Assembly: GCF_015679265.1 (NCBI RefSeq)
Contig: NZ_CP064942.1
Coordinates: forward strand, 2,460,001-2,524,000
Length of the DNA stretch: 64,000 bases
Source: Pontivivens ytuae
Lineage (GTDB): Bacteria > Pseudomonadota > Alphaproteobacteria > Rhodobacterales > Rhodobacteraceae
Reading direction: 5' to 3'
In this document: piece after piece, positions 62,117 to 64,000 of the stretch
How the letters are laid out: every line of letters starts with the position of its first letter
Position numbering within the stretch: position 1 is the first letter of the stretch
Program-made: the position numbers and the translations under genes
The notes under the pieces: generated by a model
Database searches by the model: none
What the model saw: only the letters and a program-made list of their open reading frames with translations
Told to the model about the DNA's origin: nothing

Positions 62117-63133
62117 CTAGGCAATTTCATCAAGTTTTGCGTGCGCCTTCGCGATTTGTGCGCGGCAACGTTCCGCATGATTGGTCCCTAACGCGAAGTC
62201 GCGTCTGGCAGCGTCCTCAGGTAGGAAGTCATTCAGGATGATACAGGCCCATTTTACGCGGTAGACGTCACGCAGAGCTGCGGCGCGGGCTTCGAAGGCC
62301 GCGCCGAGAGCGAGGCCGGCAGAGAGTGCCGAAACGAAAACATCGAAGCAGTCCTGAGGTGCGGGGATCTCTGGCACAGCGAAGAAATCACCGACGAGTT
62401 TTGCTGGATCGTCCATGCCAGCATACTCGAAATCAAGGAAATTCAGAGTGTTATTATGGACAAGTGCGTTGTGAAAACCGAAATCCGAAGGCGAGATGAC
62501 TCGTTCGGCCGGAACCAGTGGCGCATGGATATCTATACCGGCGCGCTTCGCATTTTCGAGAGTCGACGCTGCAACTTGTCGCCAGATCGGTGCCAGGCGA
62601 TCTGTCACAAGGTCTACGGCCTGCTCAACGTAGGGCCGTGCGACATCGAGCGCGCGGAGCCGCTCGACCCTGCGCGCGACGGAGGCCAGATGTTCACCAA
62701 TCGTAAAGCATGCTTCAGAGCCAGGTCCCATTGCGTCCGCTTCCGCCTCGGACGGTGGATTTAAGGAGACGATGAGGCGTGCGGCCTCTGCCACATCCTC
62801 TGAGGTCGCGCTGCTGCTCCGCTTCTGTCCGGGCAGAAAGGTGTAGAGGGCGGCTCCAGCAGACGTATCCTTGGCAAGCGGCTTAGGTACGCACGCGATC
62901 CCGTGAGCCTGAGCGTAAGTTAGGAAACGCCATTCTGCGCCCAACCGGTCGCGCTTGTCGGAGAAGTATACTTTCAAAACACTATCCGAGCCGCTGTCGC
63001 TGCGGAGCAGATAGACTCTATTGTTCTTTCCGCCAGACAAACGCTCCATGCTCGCAGGTGGTAACAGTCCGGCGCGACCCGCCAACTCTGCTGCAAGGCT
63101 CGTAGTTGCTGCGTCCGCCGTCGTGCTTGTCAT
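62117..63133 (-). CDS. Phosphotransferase of the APH/choline kinase superfamily
   Basis: A 338-residue small-molecule kinase. It has an N-lobe with LSGGKNNRVYLLRSDSGSDSVLKVYF (Lys for ATP), the catalytic loop ISPSDFGFHNALV (Asp in SDFGFHN) and the metal site LNFLDFEYAGMDDPAKLVGDFF. It overlaps the HAD gene by four bases, so kinase and phosphatase-like protein are made together. The substrate is more likely a sugar or polyol than an antibiotic, given the neighbours. Confidence 0.8.
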   Translation of the reverse strand: MTSTTADAATTSLAAELAGRAGLLPPASMERLSGGKNNRVYLLRSDSGSDSVLKVYFSDKRDRLGAEWRFLTYAQAHGIACVPKPLAKDTSAGAALYTFLPGQKRSSSATSEDVAEAARLIVSLNPPSEAEADAMGPGSEACFTIGEHLASVARRVERLRALDVARPYVEQAVDLVTDRLAPIWRQVAASTLENAKRAGIDIHAPLVPAERVISPSDFGFHNALVHNNTLNFLDFEYAGMDDPAKLVGDFFAVPEIPAPQDCFDVFVSALSAGLALGAAFEARAAALRDVYRVKWACIILNDFLPEDAARRDFALGTNHAERCRAQIAKAHAKLDEIA

Positions 63134-63750
63134 CCCAAAGTAATAAGCAGTTCACCGATCTCTTCCCATGATCCAACATGGTGAAGGGCGGGATGGTCGC
63201 CGTTATGATGCCGCAGGGGATCGAAGAGCAGCGCCTTCGTTTCATCCGGAAAGCCCCTCATTGTCAGGATCTCCGGCAAGTCATCGATAAAGACGTCACA
63301 ATCGAGTTCGCCGATCCGGGCCACCTTTGCTTCCTTCGTTTCCTCGAAGAAGATAGCGTCGGCTGCAATCCGGTTGGGCCCGGTGATGTCCCTCAGATCG
63401 AGAAAGTTACGGGCGGCGGAATGTAAGTCGTAGGCAGGGCCCGCCAATGGGGTCCGAGTCTTGTGGCTGACGATGAATATCGCGTGACCCACTCCGACCG
63501 CCGCATCGACGAAGATGTCGAACCCCGGGTAGGGCGACACAAGATCCATGCCTGGGCCATAGATCCAACCCTGGAGTTCGGTGAATGCTTCCTTTCGGCC
63601 GGAGCTGTTCAGATGGTCGCGCACAGCGTTCTTGCTCATCCCGACATCTGGCGGGATCAGGCCCCTGTCCACGGCTGCTCGGTGGAATACGCCATCGTAA
63701 CAAGCAATTGTATTGTCAAAGTCGATTCCGATGCGCATTGCCTGATCCAT
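63130..63750 (-). CDS. HAD-superfamily hydrolase
   Basis: A 206-residue haloacid-dehalogenase-fold protein. The nucleophile motif is GIDFDNTIACYD (D10 and D12), a FIVSHKT Thr/Ser and Lys follow in motif II, and DVFIDDLPEIL supplies the motif IV aspartates. It probably removes phosphate from a sugar phosphate or nucleotide. The ATG at 63750 overlaps the dehydrogenase stop (TGATG); ATG 63738 (MRIGIDFDN) is an alternative. Confidence 0.8.
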   Translation of the reverse strand: MDQAMRIGIDFDNTIACYDGVFHRAAVDRGLIPPDVGMSKNAVRDHLNSSGRKEAFTELQGWIYGPGMDLVSPYPGFDIFVDAAVGVGHAIFIVSHKTRTPLAGPAYDLHSAARNFLDLRDITGPNRIAADAIFFEETKEAKVARIGELDCDVFIDDLPEILTMRGFPDETKALLFDPLRHHNGDHPALHHVGSWEEIGELLITLG

Positions 63751-64000
63751 CAGTCGAGCGACATGTCGATAAGAGGACGGCCAATGGTGCCCGCAGCCAG
63801 ATCAGTGAGAGCCTCGTTGATTTGCGATAGAGCGTATGGAGCCGATAGGAGATCTTGAACAGGGAAACGGTCGCTTGCGATTAGCTTCCCGAAGCGAGCG
63901 TAGTCGCGGTCGGGTACGCTGTCCCCCCCCCACGTGCCCAGAAGGCTTTTCCCCTGATTGAAGAGACCTGGGTCTAGCGAGAGGGCGTTGCCTGCCTTCG
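63750..64000 (-). CDS. Zinc-type alcohol dehydrogenase, C-terminal part (cut by window end)
   Basis: Only the last 82 or so codons are inside the window. They read NALSLDPGLFNQGKSLLGTW, then GGDSVPDRDYARFGKLIASD, and end INEALTDLAAGTIGRPLIDM, the C-terminus of a medium-chain Zn-dependent dehydrogenase. There is no stop between 64000 and 63750. It is the first visible gene of the operon with the HAD, kinase and methyltransferase genes. A C9 run sits near 63922-63935 in the GTWGGDS codons. Confidence 0.7.
   Translation of the reverse strand, partial: KAGNALSLDPGLFNQGKSLLGTWGGDSVPDRDYARFGKLIASDRFPVQDLLSAPYALSQINEALTDLAAGTIGRPLIDMSLD

Overview
The window looks like a chromosomal segment of a high-GC alphaproteobacterium of the Rhodobacteraceae/Roseobacter type. 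Evidence: the petABC operon for cytochrome bc1, a petP-petR regulator pair, an NDUFS4-like complex I subunit, a TPP-riboswitch-controlled thiBPQ importer, RsfS-RlmH, an alphaproteobacterial YbbN/LON-domain/Trm112 cluster, and palindromic intergenic repeats of alphaproteobacterial type. Genus and species cannot be read from the sequence.

Layout. 0-27 kb is mostly housekeeping: a family 4 glycosyltransferase (-), thiBPQ (+), petABC (-), trmL, a DUF547 protein, a glycine-zipper lipoprotein, a two-repeat exported protein, a cluster running hdac-like > xseB > ispA > dxs (-), a tautomerase, a ketopantoate reductase, petP-petR followed by a frameshifted VOC gene, ilvE, a P450 overlapping a small kinase, rsfS-rlmH, a porin with a tiny lipoprotein, ybbN-LON-trm112, a prolyl-tRNA editing protein and tRNA-Gly(GCC).

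27-44 kb is a carbon-phosphorus lyase locus: phnC-D-E1-E2 plus a hexapeptide acetyltransferase (+), phnF (-), then phnG-H-I-J-K-L-N (+), a convergent DUF1045 gene, phnM (+) and a PHP-family hydrolase (-). The core is unusual. A DUF559 nuclease-like gene, a VOC gene, a small reverse-strand membrane protein, an alpha/beta hydrolase, a NIPSNAP-like gene and a cyclic-nucleotide-domain gene are interleaved with phnI, J, K and L. No phnP is present; DUF1045 (2H phosphoesterase) and the PHP protein are candidate substitutes. Pho-box-like direct repeats precede both phnC and phnG. Two inverted copies of a composite C-rich repeat bracket the phnJ segment.

44-54 kb holds copA-cueR with a MerR-type 19-bp-spacer promoter, a polysaccharide 4,6-dehydratase (CapD/PglF type), a decayed gene, uvrB, an HxlR regulator, a GFA-family protein, a TfoX-N protein and the NDUFS4-like gene. 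At 54.4 kb lies tRNA-Arg(TCT). Everything to its right (54.5-64 kb) is visibly more AT-rich, with different codon use, and encodes methyltransferases, a cupin, a sugar reductase, a large unrecognised glycosyltransferase-like protein and a dehydrogenase-phosphatase-kinase-methyltransferase operon. It reads as a laterally acquired surface-glycan island beside a tRNA.

Two kinds of intergenic repeat run through the typical backbone: short perfect palindromes and three copies of a larger 115-150 nt composite hairpin element (near 14.5, 32.0 and 42.9 kb).
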